A DNA stretch of 64,000 nucleotides from Lachnospiraceae bacterium (lineage in GTDB: Bacteria; Bacillota; Clostridia; Lachnospirales; Lachnospiraceae), in assembly GCA_910574745.1 (NCBI GenBank), contig CAJTCE010000008.1:61525-125524 (forward strand), written 5' to 3'. The notes beneath the pieces were generated by a model. The model worked only from the letters and a program-made list of their open reading frames with translations. It had not been told where the DNA came from and ran no database searches. The position numbers and the translations under genes are program-made. Below are positions 51,688 through 62,484 of this stretch, piece by piece (within the stretch, counting starts at the first letter, position 1; each line of letters starts with the position of its first letter).

Positions 51688-52800
51688 GTGTTAAAAAGAT
51701 ACCGTGTCAGAGATTATGATTTTAAATTAGTATTTATGCTGATTGCCATAACCGTTATTGGAATTATGGCAATCGGCAGCGCTAATGCCGAATATCAGTC
51801 CAAGCAGATTGTTGGACTGATATTAGGATTGTTTGTTATGGTAGTGCTTTCTCTGTTTGATTACCATATATTTTTGAAATTTTACTGGCTCATCTATTTG
51901 GGAAGTATTGTATTGCTGCTTTTGGTGCGCCAGTTCGGAACGGTTGTAAACAATGCAAAAAGATGGGTTGCCATTGCCGGAATCCGGTTTCAGCCCTCAG
52001 AGACGGTTAAAATACTATTGATTTTATTTTATGCACAGTATATTATGAAACATAAGGAACGTTTTAATTCTTTTCAGAATCTTGCCGTTATGGTGCTTTT
52101 GTTTATACCTCCCTGGGTGCTGATTTATAAGCAGCCGGATATGTCTACCAGCATTATGCTGCTTATGATTTTTTGTGTTATTTTGTATATAGGGGGACTA
52201 AACTATAAAATTATCTGGGGGGCGGTAGCGGTCATCATACCTGTGGGAATCATATTTCTCTCACTGGTATTGCAGGAGGACCAGAATCTCATTAAGGATT
52301 ACCAGCAGGATAGAATTATGGCATGGCTTCATCCCGATGAATACGAGAATGCTGAGGGGTATCAGCAGACAAATTCGCAAATAGCCATAGGTTCCGGTCA
52401 GCTTTTCGGAAAAGGACTTAACAATAACGAAATTGCTTCCGTCAAAAACGGAAACTTTATTTCAGAACCCCAGACGGACTTTATCTTTGCCATAATAGGG
52501 GAAGAGCTGGGATTTGTAGGCGGATGCGTTGTCGTTATCCTGTGTTTCCTAATAGCCATTGAATGTGTTTTAGCCGCCACGCGGGCAAGTGATATAGAAG
52601 GAAAGATTATCTGTTCCGGAATGGCGGCGTTAGTTGGATTCCAAAGCTTTTTCAATATAGGCGTAGCGACGGGAGTCATTCCCAATACGGGATTGCCGTT
52701 ACCTTTTGTGAGTTATGGCCTGACCTCGCTGATAAGTCTCTTTATGGGAATGGGATTTGTTTTAAATGTGAGACTGCAGGCTGTTCGTAAATATAGTTGA
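51688..52800 (+). CDS. rodA: rod-shape peptidoglycan polymerase RodA (SEDS)
   Basis: A 370-residue membrane glycosyltransferase of the FtsW/RodA/SpoVE family, with about ten TM helices. Hallmarks: [14 protein letters not shown] and the extracellular loop with the catalytic Asp region ([19 protein letters not shown]). It partners PBP2. GTG 51688 follows TAGGAGTTG; an upstream ATG at 51658 overlaps minE. Confidence 0.92.
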   Translation: MLKRYRVRDYDFKLVFMLIAITVIGIMAIGSANAEYQSKQIVGLILGLFVMVVLSLFDYHIFLKFYWLIYLGSIVLLLLVRQFGTVVNNAKRWVAIAGIRFQPSETVKILLILFYAQYIMKHKERFNSFQNLAVMVLLFIPPWVLIYKQPDMSTSIMLLMIFCVILYIGGLNYKIIWGAVAVIIPVGIIFLSLVLQEDQNLIKDYQQDRIMAWLHPDEYENAEGYQQTNSQIAIGSGQLFGKGLNNNEIASVKNGNFISEPQTDFIFAIIGEELGFVGGCVVVILCFLIAIECVLAATRASDIEGKIICSGMAALVGFQSFFNIGVATGVIPNTGLPLPFVSYGLTSLISLFMGMGFVLNVRLQAVRKYS

Positions 52801-52816
52801 GAGAGGGTATTTAATT

Positions 52817-53212
52817 ATGAATATTGCATTAATCGCACATGATGCAAAGAAAAAACTGATGCAGAATTTCTGCATTGCCTACCGTGGTATTTTAAGCAAA
52901 AACGAGCTCTACGCCACGGGAACCACGGGCAGGCTTATTGAGGAAGTTACAAATTTGAATATCCATAAGTTTCTGGCAGGCCATTTAGGTGGCGAGCAGC
53001 AGATCGGAGCGCAGATTGAACACAATCAGATAGATCTGGTCATTTTTCTGCGGGATCCGCTGACTCCTAAAAGCCATGAACCGGATGTGAATAATGTAGT
53101 TAAGCTATGCGATACCCACAATATTCCTCTGGCCACAAACCTGGCGTCTGCCGAACTATTGATAAAATCACTTGACAGAGGAGACCTTGAGTGGCGTGAA
53201 ATGTACAAATAG
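52817..53212 (+). CDS. mgsA: methylglyoxal synthase
   Basis: A 131-residue enzyme converting dihydroxyacetone phosphate to methylglyoxal and phosphate. Motifs [19 protein letters not shown], and the catalytic Asp in IFLRDPLT. A compact family-typical length. Confidence 0.95.
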   Translation: MNIALIAHDAKKKLMQNFCIAYRGILSKNELYATGTTGRLIEEVTNLNIHKFLAGHLGGEQQIGAQIEHNQIDLVIFLRDPLTPKSHEPDVNNVVKLCDTHNIPLATNLASAELLIKSLDRGDLEWREMYK

Positions 53213-54182
53213 AAAACGAATTCCGGCTCTCTGCCTTATCATAGTCCTGATTTTCTGTATGGCGGGCTGTGGGAGCAGCGGCTACAGCATGAATTATGAT
53301 TTAAACAGCTCCGTTTCGGCTTATCGGTTTATTAGTGGGGACAACAGCGGGACCAGGGCAGACTCCTTTGCACAGGATTTGTGCGTAATAAACGGAGATG
53401 TTTCGGTCAACAGCATTGATTCGTCCGAGGCTGAAGCGGTATTGCTATGCAATATTAACGCCAGGGAAGTTTTATATGGCAAAAATGCCAATCTGCAGTT
53501 AAATCCTGCCAGTCTGACCAAAGTCATGACGGCAATTATTGCTTTAAAAAAAGGTAATCTGGACGATGTGCTGACCGCATCCGAAAATGTGGAAATCACG
53601 GAATCCGGTGCGTCCTTAGTAGGAATCAAGGCAGGCGATACCATGACTCTTGCCCAGGCGCTTCACGCTCTTTTGATCCCGTCTGGAAACGATGCGGCAG
53701 TTATGATTGCGGAATATATAGCCGGAAGTGAAGAAGCTTTTGTTGATATGATGAATGAAGAAGCTTTGTCATTAGGGGCGACCAACTGTCATTTTATGAA
53801 TTCTCACGGACTGACAGCCGAGGGGCATTATGTAACGGCCTATGATATGTATCTGATTTTTAATGAAGCGATTCAATATGATGAATTTATACAAATTATA
53901 TCAACTTCTGAATATTCGGGAGTCTATCACAATGCTGCAGGGGACCCCAAGGAACTGTCTTTTAACAACAGCAACTGGTTTTTAAACGGCAACCACGAAA
54001 CGCCGGATGGGGTTATGGTAATCGGCGGAAAAACGGGAACAACCAGTGCGGCAGGTAATTGTCTTGTGCTTCTTTCCAAGGATTCCTCGGGCAATCCGTA
54101 TATATCTGTTATATTGAAAAGTTCCGGCAGAGAATACCTGTACGATGAAATGTATGACCTGATTAATTTGGTCAATCATTGA
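53196..54182 (+). CDS. D-alanyl-D-alanine carboxypeptidase, lipoprotein-like
   Basis: A 328-residue class A low-molecular-weight PBP. SLTK (active-site SxxK), SGN and KTGTT motifs are present. The signal peptide ends in a lipobox (FCMAGC), so it is probably anchored to the membrane by lipid. GTG 53196 lies 11 bases after GAGGAGA inside the mgsA end; other starts at 53172 and 53187 are possible. Confidence 0.88.
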   Translation: MKCTNRKRIPALCLIIVLIFCMAGCGSSGYSMNYDLNSSVSAYRFISGDNSGTRADSFAQDLCVINGDVSVNSIDSSEAEAVLLCNINAREVLYGKNANLQLNPASLTKVMTAIIALKKGNLDDVLTASENVEITESGASLVGIKAGDTMTLAQALHALLIPSGNDAAVMIAEYIAGSEEAFVDMMNEEALSLGATNCHFMNSHGLTAEGHYVTAYDMYLIFNEAIQYDEFIQIISTSEYSGVYHNAAGDPKELSFNNSNWFLNGNHETPDGVMVIGGKTGTTSAAGNCLVLLSKDSSGNPYISVILKSSGREYLYDEMYDLINLVNH

Positions 54183-54207
54183 CGCAATAAGGTAAGGAGT
54201 CACTGAT

Positions 54208-55599
54208 TTGGCATCACGAAAAAAACCAATCAATATAAAAAAATACCGCAGACCCTTAAATATCAATATCGGCATTATTATTTTTGCCGTAATGTTTCTC
54301 TATATTCTCATTTGTGTTGCGCTTTTTTTTACTAAGGGAAATGTAAAACGTTATGAAGTCCGTTCCGGTTCCTTAAGCATTTCCAATGTATACGAAGGAA
54401 TCATTTTAAGGGAGGAAACGATTGTTTCGGCAAATTCCTCAGGTTATATCAACTATTTTTCCAGAGAAGGCGAACATGTTGCCAGCGGGGATTTGATCTA
54501 TTGTCTGGATCAGACCGGAAAAATGGCGGAAATTCTTCATAATGATACGGATGAAATCCTTCTGTCGGGCAATGATTTGGGGGAACTGCGCAATGATTTT
54601 ATGCAGTTTGCCCACAATTACAAGGATGAGCAGTTTGGACAGGTATATGATTTTTCTTATGACGTATCGGGCACCGTGTTAAAGTTATCCAATTACAATA
54701 TGTTAAATAATTTACAGCGTGCAGATGTGACCGGAAGCTCTGTACAGTTTTCCTATGCCCCCAGAAGCGGCGTTGTTGTTTATAACGTGGACGGGCTGGA
54801 ACATTTAGAGCCATCCATGGTAAACGCAGAAACTTTTTCCAAAGAAAACGGAGATAAGGAACAGTTTGTCAACAATACCCTGGTGGGAAGTACGGATCCT
54901 GTATATAAAATGATAACCTCGGAACAGTGGTCGATTGTTATTCCGGTAGAAAGGGAAAAGGTTGCCAGACTTCAGAAAGAAGGCTTTGTAGAAGTCAAAT
55001 TTTTGAAAAACCAGTACAGCTCATGGGCGGAAGTAAATGTTTTGAGCGCCGATGATAAATATGATTATGTGGAATTGAAATTCAACAATTCCATGATTAC
55101 TTTTGCAAAAGACCGCTATATTGATATCGAGATAATTTTAGATGATGACAGGGGACTTAAGATTCCCAACAGCGCCATTGTGGAAAAAGAGTTTTATCTG
55201 ATTCCCAAGGAATACGCTGCAAAGGGCGGAAACAGCTCCGAGGACGGCTTCATGCGTGAAACCTATGACGAAGAGGGAAATATTTCCACAGAATTCATAG
55301 ACGCCGCCATTTATTCCGAAAGTGAAACGGACTATTATGTAGACACCTCTGTTTTACGTCCGGGAGACTACATATGTATGCCGGATTCTTCGGAAAAATA
55401 TCCGGTCAGCAAGGTAGGTACTTTAATGGGCGTTTACAATATCAATAAAGGCTTTGCGGATTTTAAGGAAATTACAGTTTTATATTCCAATGAAGAATAT
55501 TCCATTGTAAAATCCAATACCCGCTATGGACTGACGGAATATGACTATATTGTTTTAGATGCGGACAGTATCAATGAAAACGATTTTATTTATGATTAA
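54208..55599 (+). CDS. HlyD-like membrane protein
   Basis: A 463-residue protein with a basic N-terminus and one TM helix (about 24-45) followed by an extracellular region with a lipoyl/HlyD barrel-sandwich pattern (about 50-130, VYEGIILREE). This family is often found next to sepF in Clostridia and may act in the envelope during division. TTG 54208. The specific function is not known. Confidence 0.75.
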   Translation: MASRKKPINIKKYRRPLNINIGIIIFAVMFLYILICVALFFTKGNVKRYEVRSGSLSISNVYEGIILREETIVSANSSGYINYFSREGEHVASGDLIYCLDQTGKMAEILHNDTDEILLSGNDLGELRNDFMQFAHNYKDEQFGQVYDFSYDVSGTVLKLSNYNMLNNLQRADVTGSSVQFSYAPRSGVVVYNVDGLEHLEPSMVNAETFSKENGDKEQFVNNTLVGSTDPVYKMITSEQWSIVIPVEREKVARLQKEGFVEVKFLKNQYSSWAEVNVLSADDKYDYVELKFNNSMITFAKDRYIDIEIILDDDRGLKIPNSAIVEKEFYLIPKEYAAKGGNSSEDGFMRETYDEEGNISTEFIDAAIYSESETDYYVDTSVLRPGDYICMPDSSEKYPVSKVGTLMGVYNINKGFADFKEITVLYSNEEYSIVKSNTRYGLTEYDYIVLDADSINENDFIYD

Positions 55600-55682
55600 C
55601 GGGCATTTGTGATAAAGCGAACATTTATGACAAGACGAGAAACGAACCGGTAAATTTACCGGCAGGGAAAGAGGAGTAGTCT

Positions 55683-56375
55683 ATGTTACAGGATAATTAT
55701 GATAAGGTTGCCGGAAACATTTTAAGGGCATGTGAAAAATCCGGCAGGAATCCGGACGAGGTAACGCTGATCGCGGTCAGCAAAACAAAACCGGTTTCCA
55801 TGTTACAGGAGATTTACGACCATGGCTGCCGGGATTTTGGGGAAAACAAGGTTCAGGAGCTTTTGGAGAAGTACGAGGTTATGCCAAAGGATATCCGGTG
55901 GCATTTAATCGGGCATCTCCAGCGGAATAAGGTAAAATACGTGGTGGATAAAGCCGCATTGATCCATAGTGTGGATTCCCTTAAATTGGCCGAGGAAATC
56001 AGCAAAGAGGCTTTAAAGAAAAATGTGGAAGCGGATATTCTGATAGAGGTTAATGTGGCAGAGGAGGAATCCAAGTTCGGAACAAGAACCGAGGACGCCA
56101 TAGAGCTGGTTTTACAGATTGCGAAGCTGCCGGGTATTCATATAAAAGGATTGATGACAATTGCCCCATATGTTGAGAATCCAGAAGAAAATCGACAATA
56201 TTTTGCGCAGTTGAGACAATTATCTGTTGACATAAGTGCTAAAAACATTGATAATGTAAGTATGAATGTACTTTCTATGGGAATGACCGGCGATTATGAG
56301 ACCGCTGTCAGTGAGGGTGCGACTCTTGTAAGAGTTGGAACCGGGATATTCGGAGAGCGGCATTATATAGTGTGA
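55683..56375 (+). CDS. PLP homeostasis protein (YggS/YlmE family)
   Basis: A 230-residue alanine-racemase-fold protein with PLP-binding lysine in LIAVSKTKP. It regulates free pyridoxal phosphate and amino acid balance. It precedes sepF, as in many Firmicutes ylm operons. A strong AAAGAGGAG stands before ATG 55683. Confidence 0.93.
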   Translation: MLQDNYDKVAGNILRACEKSGRNPDEVTLIAVSKTKPVSMLQEIYDHGCRDFGENKVQELLEKYEVMPKDIRWHLIGHLQRNKVKYVVDKAALIHSVDSLKLAEEISKEALKKNVEADILIEVNVAEEESKFGTRTEDAIELVLQIAKLPGIHIKGLMTIAPYVENPEENRQYFAQLRQLSVDISAKNIDNVSMNVLSMGMTGDYETAVSEGATLVRVGTGIFGERHYIV

Positions 56376-56397
56376 AAATGTGTTAGGAGAATGTATT

Positions 56398-56904
56398 ATG
56401 AGTGTAATGGATAAATTTTTGAATTCTTTAAAATTAAATGATGAGGATTTGGATGACGACTACGATGATTACGATGACGAGGACGAAGAAGTAGAAGAGG
56501 CTCCCAGAAGAAAGGTTGTTGCCAGAGTGGAACCCGATTACGAAGAAGAAAGACCCAGAGTCAAATCTACACCTAAGGTAACACAGATGAGACAGCCGCG
56601 AAGAACGGGGGATGGCATGGAAGTATGTGTGATTAAACCAACTACAGTTGAGGATGCAAGAGAAATTACAGAAACGCTTTTGGCAAACAGAACAGTTGTA
56701 TTGAATCTGGAAGGCCTGGATGTGGATATCGCCCAGAGGATCATTGATTTTACTTCCGGTTCCTGCTTTGCGATCAGCGGAAATCTGCAGAAGATTTCTC
56801 ATTACATATTCATCATAACACCGGCAAGCGTTGACATTTCCGGTGACTTTCAGGAAATTCTTTCCGGTTCCATAGATGTATCGGGAATCAATACCGGATT
56901 ATAA
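56398..56904 (+). CDS. sepF: cell division protein SepF
   Basis: A 168-residue FtsZ-binding membrane-tethering protein. An amphipathic N-terminal helix (MDKFLNSLKLN) is followed by an acidic, Asp/Tyr-rich linker (about 15-35) and the SepF domain (about 80-165, VCVIKPTTVEDAREI). ATG 56398 follows TAGGAGAATG. Confidence 0.93.
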   Translation: MSVMDKFLNSLKLNDEDLDDDYDDYDDEDEEVEEAPRRKVVARVEPDYEEERPRVKSTPKVTQMRQPRRTGDGMEVCVIKPTTVEDAREITETLLANRTVVLNLEGLDVDIAQRIIDFTSGSCFAISGNLQKISHYIFIITPASVDISGDFQEILSGSIDVSGINTGL

Positions 56905-56931
56905 AAGCAGTTGAGATAAAAAAATGAAAGG

Positions 56932-56967
56932 AGTATTGTAAGATAACTGTTTTACAATACTTTTTTT
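56932..56967 (+). terminator. intrinsic terminator after sepF
   Basis: AGTATTGTAA and TTACAATACT make a perfect 10-bp stem followed by seven T. It separates the ylm-type unit from aroB. Confidence 0.88.
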
Positions 56968-56996
56968 ATGCGAAAACCCACAGGAGGAGATTGAAC

Positions 56997-58112
56997 ATGA
57001 GTAACAGACTACCCGTTAATAAGGATAGAAAATATTGCTATGAGATTGTTCTGGAACAGGACTTTTCCAAACTGACGGAGGAGCTTGAACGTCTGGAATG
57101 GAACCTTTCCTACAAAAAGATTTGTATTGTAACCGACAGTAATGTGGAAAAGCTGTATGCAAAGGAATTACAAAATCTTTTAACGCCCTTAGCATTAGCA
57201 GTGGAAATCTTTGCTTTTCCCGCAGGCGAGGAGCATAAAAATCTGGAAACGGTGCAGAATCTTTATGAATTCCTGATTCAAAAGCATTTTACCAGAAAAG
57301 ATGTGCTCTTTGCATTAGGAGGCGGCGTTGTAGGAGATTTGACAGGATTCTGTGCGGCCACTTTTTTAAGGGGAATTGACTTTATACAAATACCCACCAC
57401 CTTGCTTTCCCAGGTTGACAGCAGCATCGGCGGAAAAACCGGGGTGGACTTTGCACAATACAAGAATATGGTTGGAGCCTTTTATATGCCAAAGCTTGTT
57501 TATATGAATCTGGCTGTTTTAAAGGACTTAGACGGGAGACAATACTATGCGGGCATGGCTGAGGTTTTAAAATCAGCCCTGTTAAGGGACGGTGTTTTAT
57601 ACGAATGGCTTTTGTCAAACCTCTACGAAATCTGCGACAGAGAGCCAGAAACGATTGAAGAATTGATACTGCGTACCTGCACCATTAAGAAAAATATCGT
57701 AGAAAAGGATCCCTACGAAAAAGGCGACCGCGCTCTTTTGAATCTGGGACACACTTTGGGGCATGCTATTGAAAAATACAAAAATTTCCAGCTTCTGCAC
57801 GGGGAATGCGTTGCACTAGGCACTGTATGCGCCGCCTATATTTCCTGGAAAAGACAGCTTTTGTCCGATGATGAATATTATGAAATCAGGGATATGTTTG
57901 TTCCCTTCAATCTGCCGATTACAATTGACGATATCGAGCCGGAAGAAATTGTAAAGCTGACCCATTCCGACAAAAAGATGGAACAGGACGGTATAAAATT
58001 TATTTTGCTGAAAAAAGTTGGAAAGGCTTTTGTGGATAAAACGGTTACTGATGAAGAAATGCTGGCTGCTGTAAGGGAAATCCATTTTACGGAAGAGGAT
58101 ATGAAAGCCTGA
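56997..58112 (+). CDS. aroB: 3-dehydroquinate synthase
   Basis: A 371-residue enzyme of the shikimate pathway converting DAHP to dehydroquinate. GGGVVGDLTGF (NAD region) and the zinc-binding His set (NLGHTLGHAIE, LLHGECVALG) are present. ATG 56997 follows AGGAGGAG. Confidence 0.95.
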   Translation: MSNRLPVNKDRKYCYEIVLEQDFSKLTEELERLEWNLSYKKICIVTDSNVEKLYAKELQNLLTPLALAVEIFAFPAGEEHKNLETVQNLYEFLIQKHFTRKDVLFALGGGVVGDLTGFCAATFLRGIDFIQIPTTLLSQVDSSIGGKTGVDFAQYKNMVGAFYMPKLVYMNLAVLKDLDGRQYYAGMAEVLKSALLRDGVLYEWLLSNLYEICDREPETIEELILRTCTIKKNIVEKDPYEKGDRALLNLGHTLGHAIEKYKNFQLLHGECVALGTVCAAYISWKRQLLSDDEYYEIRDMFVPFNLPITIDDIEPEEIVKLTHSDKKMEQDGIKFILLKKVGKAFVDKTVTDEEMLAAVREIHFTEEDMKA

Positions 58113-58165
58113 TGCGGGGACAGCCACAGGAAAAAATGTGCGAGAACAGGAAATAATGTTATAAA

Positions 58166-58206
58166 TACAGGAAAAGCAATCAAATACAGAAAAAGCAATC
58201 CGAAAA
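58166..58206 (+). repeat. short direct repeat upstream of lspA
   Basis: A roughly 20-base unit (AATACAGGAAAAGCAATC / AATACAGAAAAAGCAATC) occurs twice in tandem with one mismatch in the 140-base gap between aroB and lspA. No known function; nothing else is seen in the gap. Confidence 0.4.
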
Positions 58207-58253
58207 AACGGAAAGCTGATCATAAGTATGGTCCTGTGGAAGAAGGAGAGTAC

Positions 58254-58772
58254 GTGAACAAAAAGAAAGTATTGAGAATTATCATTGATATACTGGCAAT
58301 TTTGCTTTTTATATTTTTAGACCAGTTTACAAAATATCTGGCGGTTGTAAAGTTGAAATACAATCCACCTTATGTATTGATCGACGGTGTGCTGGAGCTT
58401 AATTATCTGGAAAATAAGGGAGCAGCCTTTGGTATGCTGCAGGATAAACGGACGCTGTTTATTTTTATGACGGTTATTATGCTGACGGTTGTTTTTTATG
58501 TATTGATCAAGCTTCCCGACGAAAGAAAATTTGTGTCATGGCAGATATTCCTTTGCCTTATTTGTGCAGGGGGAATCGGAAATATGATTGACAGAGTACG
58601 TTTTGATTATGTTGTGGACTTTATTTATTTTGTCTTGATCGATTTTCCGGTCTTTAATCTGGCCGACATCTTAATTACCATAGGCACCGTACTGTTTTTC
58701 ATTGTGATCTTATTCCTGACCAAGGAAGAGGAATTGCAGTTTTTGAGGTTTAATATCCGAAGGGACTCTTAA
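58254..58772 (+). CDS. lspA: lipoprotein signal peptidase II
   Basis: A 172-residue membrane aspartyl protease with four TM helices. Catalytic Asp residues occur in GNMIDRVRFDYVVDF and FNLADILI. It removes the signal peptide of lipoproteins such as the carboxypeptidase at 53196. GTG 58254 is preceded by AAGGAGAG. Confidence 0.95.
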   Translation: MNKKKVLRIIIDILAILLFIFLDQFTKYLAVVKLKYNPPYVLIDGVLELNYLENKGAAFGMLQDKRTLFIFMTVIMLTVVFYVLIKLPDERKFVSWQIFLCLICAGGIGNMIDRVRFDYVVDFIYFVLIDFPVFNLADILITIGTVLFFIVILFLTKEEELQFLRFNIRRDS

Positions 58773-58788
58773 AAGAAGATGGAGAACA

Positions 58789-59775
58789 ATGCTGATACAA
58801 GAACAGGATAGGGAAGAAATGAGCAATCAAAAAGAAGCAGAAAACCAGATGGCAACAGAAAACGGAATCCGTGAGGTTTCTTTTGAGGCATCCTTGGAAA
58901 ATGATGACTGCAGAATAGATAAGGTTGTAACCGACTGGTTTGCGGAATTATCACGCTCCTACATCCAGAAAATGATAAAGAGCGAAAGCGTTCTGGTCAA
59001 CGGAAAGACCGTAAAAGTCAATTACAGAGTTAAGGAAGGGGATTTTATACGTTGTATTATCCCTGCCTGTGCGGAGCCTGAAATTGTCCCCGAAAATATT
59101 CCTCTGGATATTTTATATGAAGATGAGGAACTGATAGTTGTCAATAAGCCTAAAGATATGGTGGTTCATCCCAGCGCAGGCCATTATTCCCATACTCTGG
59201 TTAACGGCCTTTTGTTTCATTGTAAAGGACAGCTGTCGGGCATTAACGGTGTTTTCAGACCGGGAATTGTTCACAGGATTGATAAAGATACTACAGGCTC
59301 CTTAATTGTCTGTAAAAGCGAACGTGCCCACAAAGCAATTGCAGAACAGTTAAAGGAACACACCGTTGTTAGAAAATATAGGGCTATCTGTTACGGGAAT
59401 TTTGACTGCACGGAAGGAATTGTGGATGCACCAATCGGACGGGATATATGCGACAGGAAGAAGATGGCAGTTAACGAAAAAAACGGAAAAGCTGCCGTTA
59501 CCCATTATTATGTGCTAAAACAGTTTCAGGGATTTTCCTATATTGAATGCCGGTTAGAAACGGGAAGAACCCATCAGATCAGGGTTCATATGACAAGCAT
59601 CGGGCATCCCTTGCTGGGGGACGAGGTCTACGGAAACAGAGCGGGCAAATTCAAGCTTCAGGGACAGTGCCTCCATGCCATGACAATCGGCTTCATACAT
59701 CCGGTTTCAAATAAATACATGGAGTTTGAAGCGCCTTTACCGGATTACTTTTCACATCTATTAGAAATTCTATAA
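58789..59775 (+). CDS. RluD-family pseudouridine synthase
   Basis: A 328-residue RNA-modifying enzyme. An S4 RNA-binding domain (about 40-95) is followed by the catalytic domain with HRIDKDTTG (catalytic Asp). GRTHQIRVH is another family motif. It is the lspA neighbour as usual. The start may instead be a later ATG (58819, MSNQ). Confidence 0.92.
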   Translation: MLIQEQDREEMSNQKEAENQMATENGIREVSFEASLENDDCRIDKVVTDWFAELSRSYIQKMIKSESVLVNGKTVKVNYRVKEGDFIRCIIPACAEPEIVPENIPLDILYEDEELIVVNKPKDMVVHPSAGHYSHTLVNGLLFHCKGQLSGINGVFRPGIVHRIDKDTTGSLIVCKSERAHKAIAEQLKEHTVVRKYRAICYGNFDCTEGIVDAPIGRDICDRKKMAVNEKNGKAAVTHYYVLKQFQGFSYIECRLETGRTHQIRVHMTSIGHPLLGDEVYGNRAGKFKLQGQCLHAMTIGFIHPVSNKYMEFEAPLPDYFSHLLEIL

Positions 59776-59835
59776 AAATCTGACATTTTGACTTATAAAT
59801 TGACATTTAATTAGGCAAAAAACGATAATTTTACC

Positions 59836-59864
59836 TTGTATTTAACAATATAGTATGCTACAAT
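59836..59864 (+). promoter_or_regulatory. promoter upstream of the 59,944 gene
   Basis: TTGTAT (59836-59841), 17-base spacer, TGC-TACAAT (-10 at 59859-59864). A second candidate lies upstream, TTGACA (about 59802) with GATAAT 18 bases later. Confidence 0.6.
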
Positions 59865-59943
59865 TATTAAAGTTTTGAATAGTTGTAGTTTCTTTTTTTT
59901 TAATAATCAGCATAAATATTTAATAAATACGAAGGGGCATTTC

Positions 59944-60537
59944 ATGAAGAATACAGACTATCTGGACAGACTCCTTCTGCGCTATGCGGGAACATTCAAT
60001 ATTTACATGCCTTATAAAATCCATGGAAAAGAGTATCCTGCATACGGATGCTTTTTTTCGTCTGTTGAGAAATATGTTTTGGTCAGGGAAGCTAATATGT
60101 GGACCACCAATAGTCATGAACACATTTTATTTATGACTGTGGATGAAGTGAGTGAAAATACATTACAGGAGGTTCGAAGTTTATTAGAAAATTATATGGA
60201 GCCAAGGCTTGTTCGGAATGATAACAAGTATCCCGCTAAAAATCATATGTACAGCTATCTGACCATAGCAATCCTATCAGAAAAATCCATGGATAAGACA
60301 CTGGTTAAAAAAGTCCGTAAATTTAAGTTTGAAAAGGGTTATCTTTTTAATTTCAGAGGTTTCAGTCAAAGCAGGCTGGTATGCGCATCCATGGAGGATG
60401 AGCAAGTTGTTACAAATTATCATGCCAGACAGTTAAAAAAAATGTTTAAAGAAACCTTTTCCGATGTCCGTGCAGGGAAAAAAACTTTCAGCCGGCAATG
60501 TATGGAGGAAGGCATTGAGCCTTTCCGTCAGGAATAA
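59944..60537 (+). CDS. hypothetical protein upstream of cstA
   Basis: A 197-residue soluble protein, rich in aromatic and basic residues. ATG 59944 follows GAAGGGGC. A motif-poor sequence; no domain recognised. It has its own promoter. Its place before cstA might indicate a functional link, not demonstrated. The 186 bases between it and cstA hold one imperfect hairpin (GTCCGC/GGCGGAT). Confidence 0.6.
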   Translation: MKNTDYLDRLLLRYAGTFNIYMPYKIHGKEYPAYGCFFSSVEKYVLVREANMWTTNSHEHILFMTVDEVSENTLQEVRSLLENYMEPRLVRNDNKYPAKNHMYSYLTIAILSEKSMDKTLVKKVRKFKFEKGYLFNFRGFSQSRLVCASMEDEQVVTNYHARQLKKMFKETFSDVRAGKKTFSRQCMEEGIEPFRQE

Positions 60538-60723
60538 ATTAGTATATAAGACGGATGAAAATCTGTTTTATAGATAGAAATTCTCACATATTTACAATCA
60601 ATAAGTCCGCATGAAACGGCGGATTATTGACCCTCGCAGCATTTGCCAAATGGATGTACTTGTACATTTTCCTGGTTCATTTGTCCGCGGGAATCAAAAA
60701 TACTAATTTAGGAGGGATTGAGT

Positions 60724-62424
60724 GTGAGTGCAGTTGTTTTAATTTTAATTGCCATTGCAATCTTCGTCGTTGCATATCTTACATACGGCAGATTTCTGGC
60801 AAAATCATGGGGCATTGACCCGTCTAAACCAACACCGGCACATACGTTAGAAGACGGTGTTGACTACTGTCCTGCAAAGACGCCTGTCTTAATGGGACAT
60901 CACTTTTCATCCATTGCCGGAGCAGGTCCTGTTAACGGCCCTATTCAGGCAGCATTTTTCGGTTGGATTCCATGCTTTTTATGGATTGTGATCGGCGGTA
61001 TTTTCTTTGGTGCCGTACAGGATTTCGGTTCCTTATTCATTTCCATCCGTCATGAAGGAAAATCTCTTGGCGAGGTAATTGAAGAGACCATCGGACGTAA
61101 AGCAAGAGTACTCTTTACCGTATTTGCATGGCTGGTATTATTGCTGGTTATCGCAGCATTTGCTGATATTGTAGCAAAATCTTTTATCGGCGTAAGTCAT
61201 GGCGGCAGTACATCAAACGGTTCCGTGGCAACGGCATCTTTATTATTTATTCCGTTGGCTATCGGATTCGGTTTCCTTGTTTACAGGAAAAATGCACCTT
61301 TAGTTATTTCTTCTGTTGTTGGTGTTATTTTACTTGCGGCATGTGTAGGAATCGGTCTTGCATGTCCTTTGGATCTGCCTTCTAATGTATGGATCGGCTT
61401 TGTATTTGTATACATTATGATTGCATCTGTAACGCCTGTCTGGATTTTGTTACAGCCTAGGGATTATTTAAGCTCCTTCCTGCTTTATTTTATGATGATA
61501 GCAGCAGTAATCGGTATTATCGGGGCTACCATTGTGGATCCTTCGTCCACAAAATTTATTACACCTGCTTTCACGGGCTTTGCGGTAAACGGTTCTTATT
61601 TGTTCCCTACCTTATTTATTACCATTGCCTGTGGCGCTATTTCCGGATTCCATTCATTGATTTCATCCGGAACAACATCAAAGCAGCTGGATAATGAAAA
61701 AGATGCGCTTCTTGTTGGATACGGTTCTATGTTAATCGAATGTGTACTGGCTGTTATTTCTTTAATTGCTGTCGGCACATTATCTGTTGACGGTTCCATG
61801 GCTGCAATTCAGGCGGATTTAGGTCTGGAAAACATCTCTCCGACCATTATTTTCGGCACGGCGATCGCTAACTTCTTTGCTGTGATCGGATTCCCTACCG
61901 CAGCAGTAGATGCAACCAGAACAATTATTATGCTGGCTGTTTCCTGCTTCTGTTTAACCTCTCTGGATACGGGAACACGTCTTGGACGTTTCATGTTCCA
62001 GGAGTTATTTGCAACAAACAAAAAAGGAGAGAAAAATATCCTTTCCAATATGTATGTGGCAACTGTTATTACAGCGATTTGCGGTTTTGTTCTCTGCCTT
62101 GCAGGTTACCAGAAGGTATGGCCTTTATTCGGTGCAGCAAACCAGTTGGTAGCAGTTCCCGCATTCCTTGCAATTGCTACTTACTTAAAGAAAATCGGCA
62201 AAAACAACAAAATGTTATACTTCCCGATCATCTTTATGTCTATTGCAACCCTGACATCTATGTTCTTTACATTTAAGGGCAATCTGATGAACATTATCAA
62301 CAAGACGGTTGAAGGAACCGCATTATTTACATGTATACTTCAGGACATCATCATTGTTCCTCTTGTAGTGCTTGCGGTAATTCTGATTGTTGACGGTGGA
62401 AAAGTATTGTTAAAGAAAAACTAA
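60724..62424 (+). CDS. cstA: carbon starvation protein CstA family carrier
   Basis: A 566-residue membrane protein with about 15 TM helices, of the CstA/BtsT family (pyruvate or peptide uptake). Signatures: GHHFSSIAGAGPVNGPIQA and QDFGSL. GTG 60724 lies 7 bases after GGAGGG. It is followed by a terminator and a small membrane peptide gene. Confidence 0.95.
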   Translation: MSAVVLILIAIAIFVVAYLTYGRFLAKSWGIDPSKPTPAHTLEDGVDYCPAKTPVLMGHHFSSIAGAGPVNGPIQAAFFGWIPCFLWIVIGGIFFGAVQDFGSLFISIRHEGKSLGEVIEETIGRKARVLFTVFAWLVLLLVIAAFADIVAKSFIGVSHGGSTSNGSVATASLLFIPLAIGFGFLVYRKNAPLVISSVVGVILLAACVGIGLACPLDLPSNVWIGFVFVYIMIASVTPVWILLQPRDYLSSFLLYFMMIAAVIGIIGATIVDPSSTKFITPAFTGFAVNGSYLFPTLFITIACGAISGFHSLISSGTTSKQLDNEKDALLVGYGSMLIECVLAVISLIAVGTLSVDGSMAAIQADLGLENISPTIIFGTAIANFFAVIGFPTAAVDATRTIIMLAVSCFCLTSLDTGTRLGRFMFQELFATNKKGEKNILSNMYVATVITAICGFVLCLAGYQKVWPLFGAANQLVAVPAFLAIATYLKKIGKNNKMLYFPIIFMSIATLTSMFFTFKGNLMNIINKTVEGTALFTCILQDIIIVPLVVLAVILIVDGGKVLLKKN

Positions 62425-62444
62425 TTGCCGACAAAGAAATTTTT

Positions 62445-62484
62445 ATGCGCTGTTACGGCTTTATGGTTGTAGCGGCGCATTTTT
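62445..62484 (+). terminator. terminator after cstA
   Basis: ATGCGCTGTTAC and GTAGCGGCGCAT pair over 12 positions with two G-U, followed by TTTT. Confidence 0.75.
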
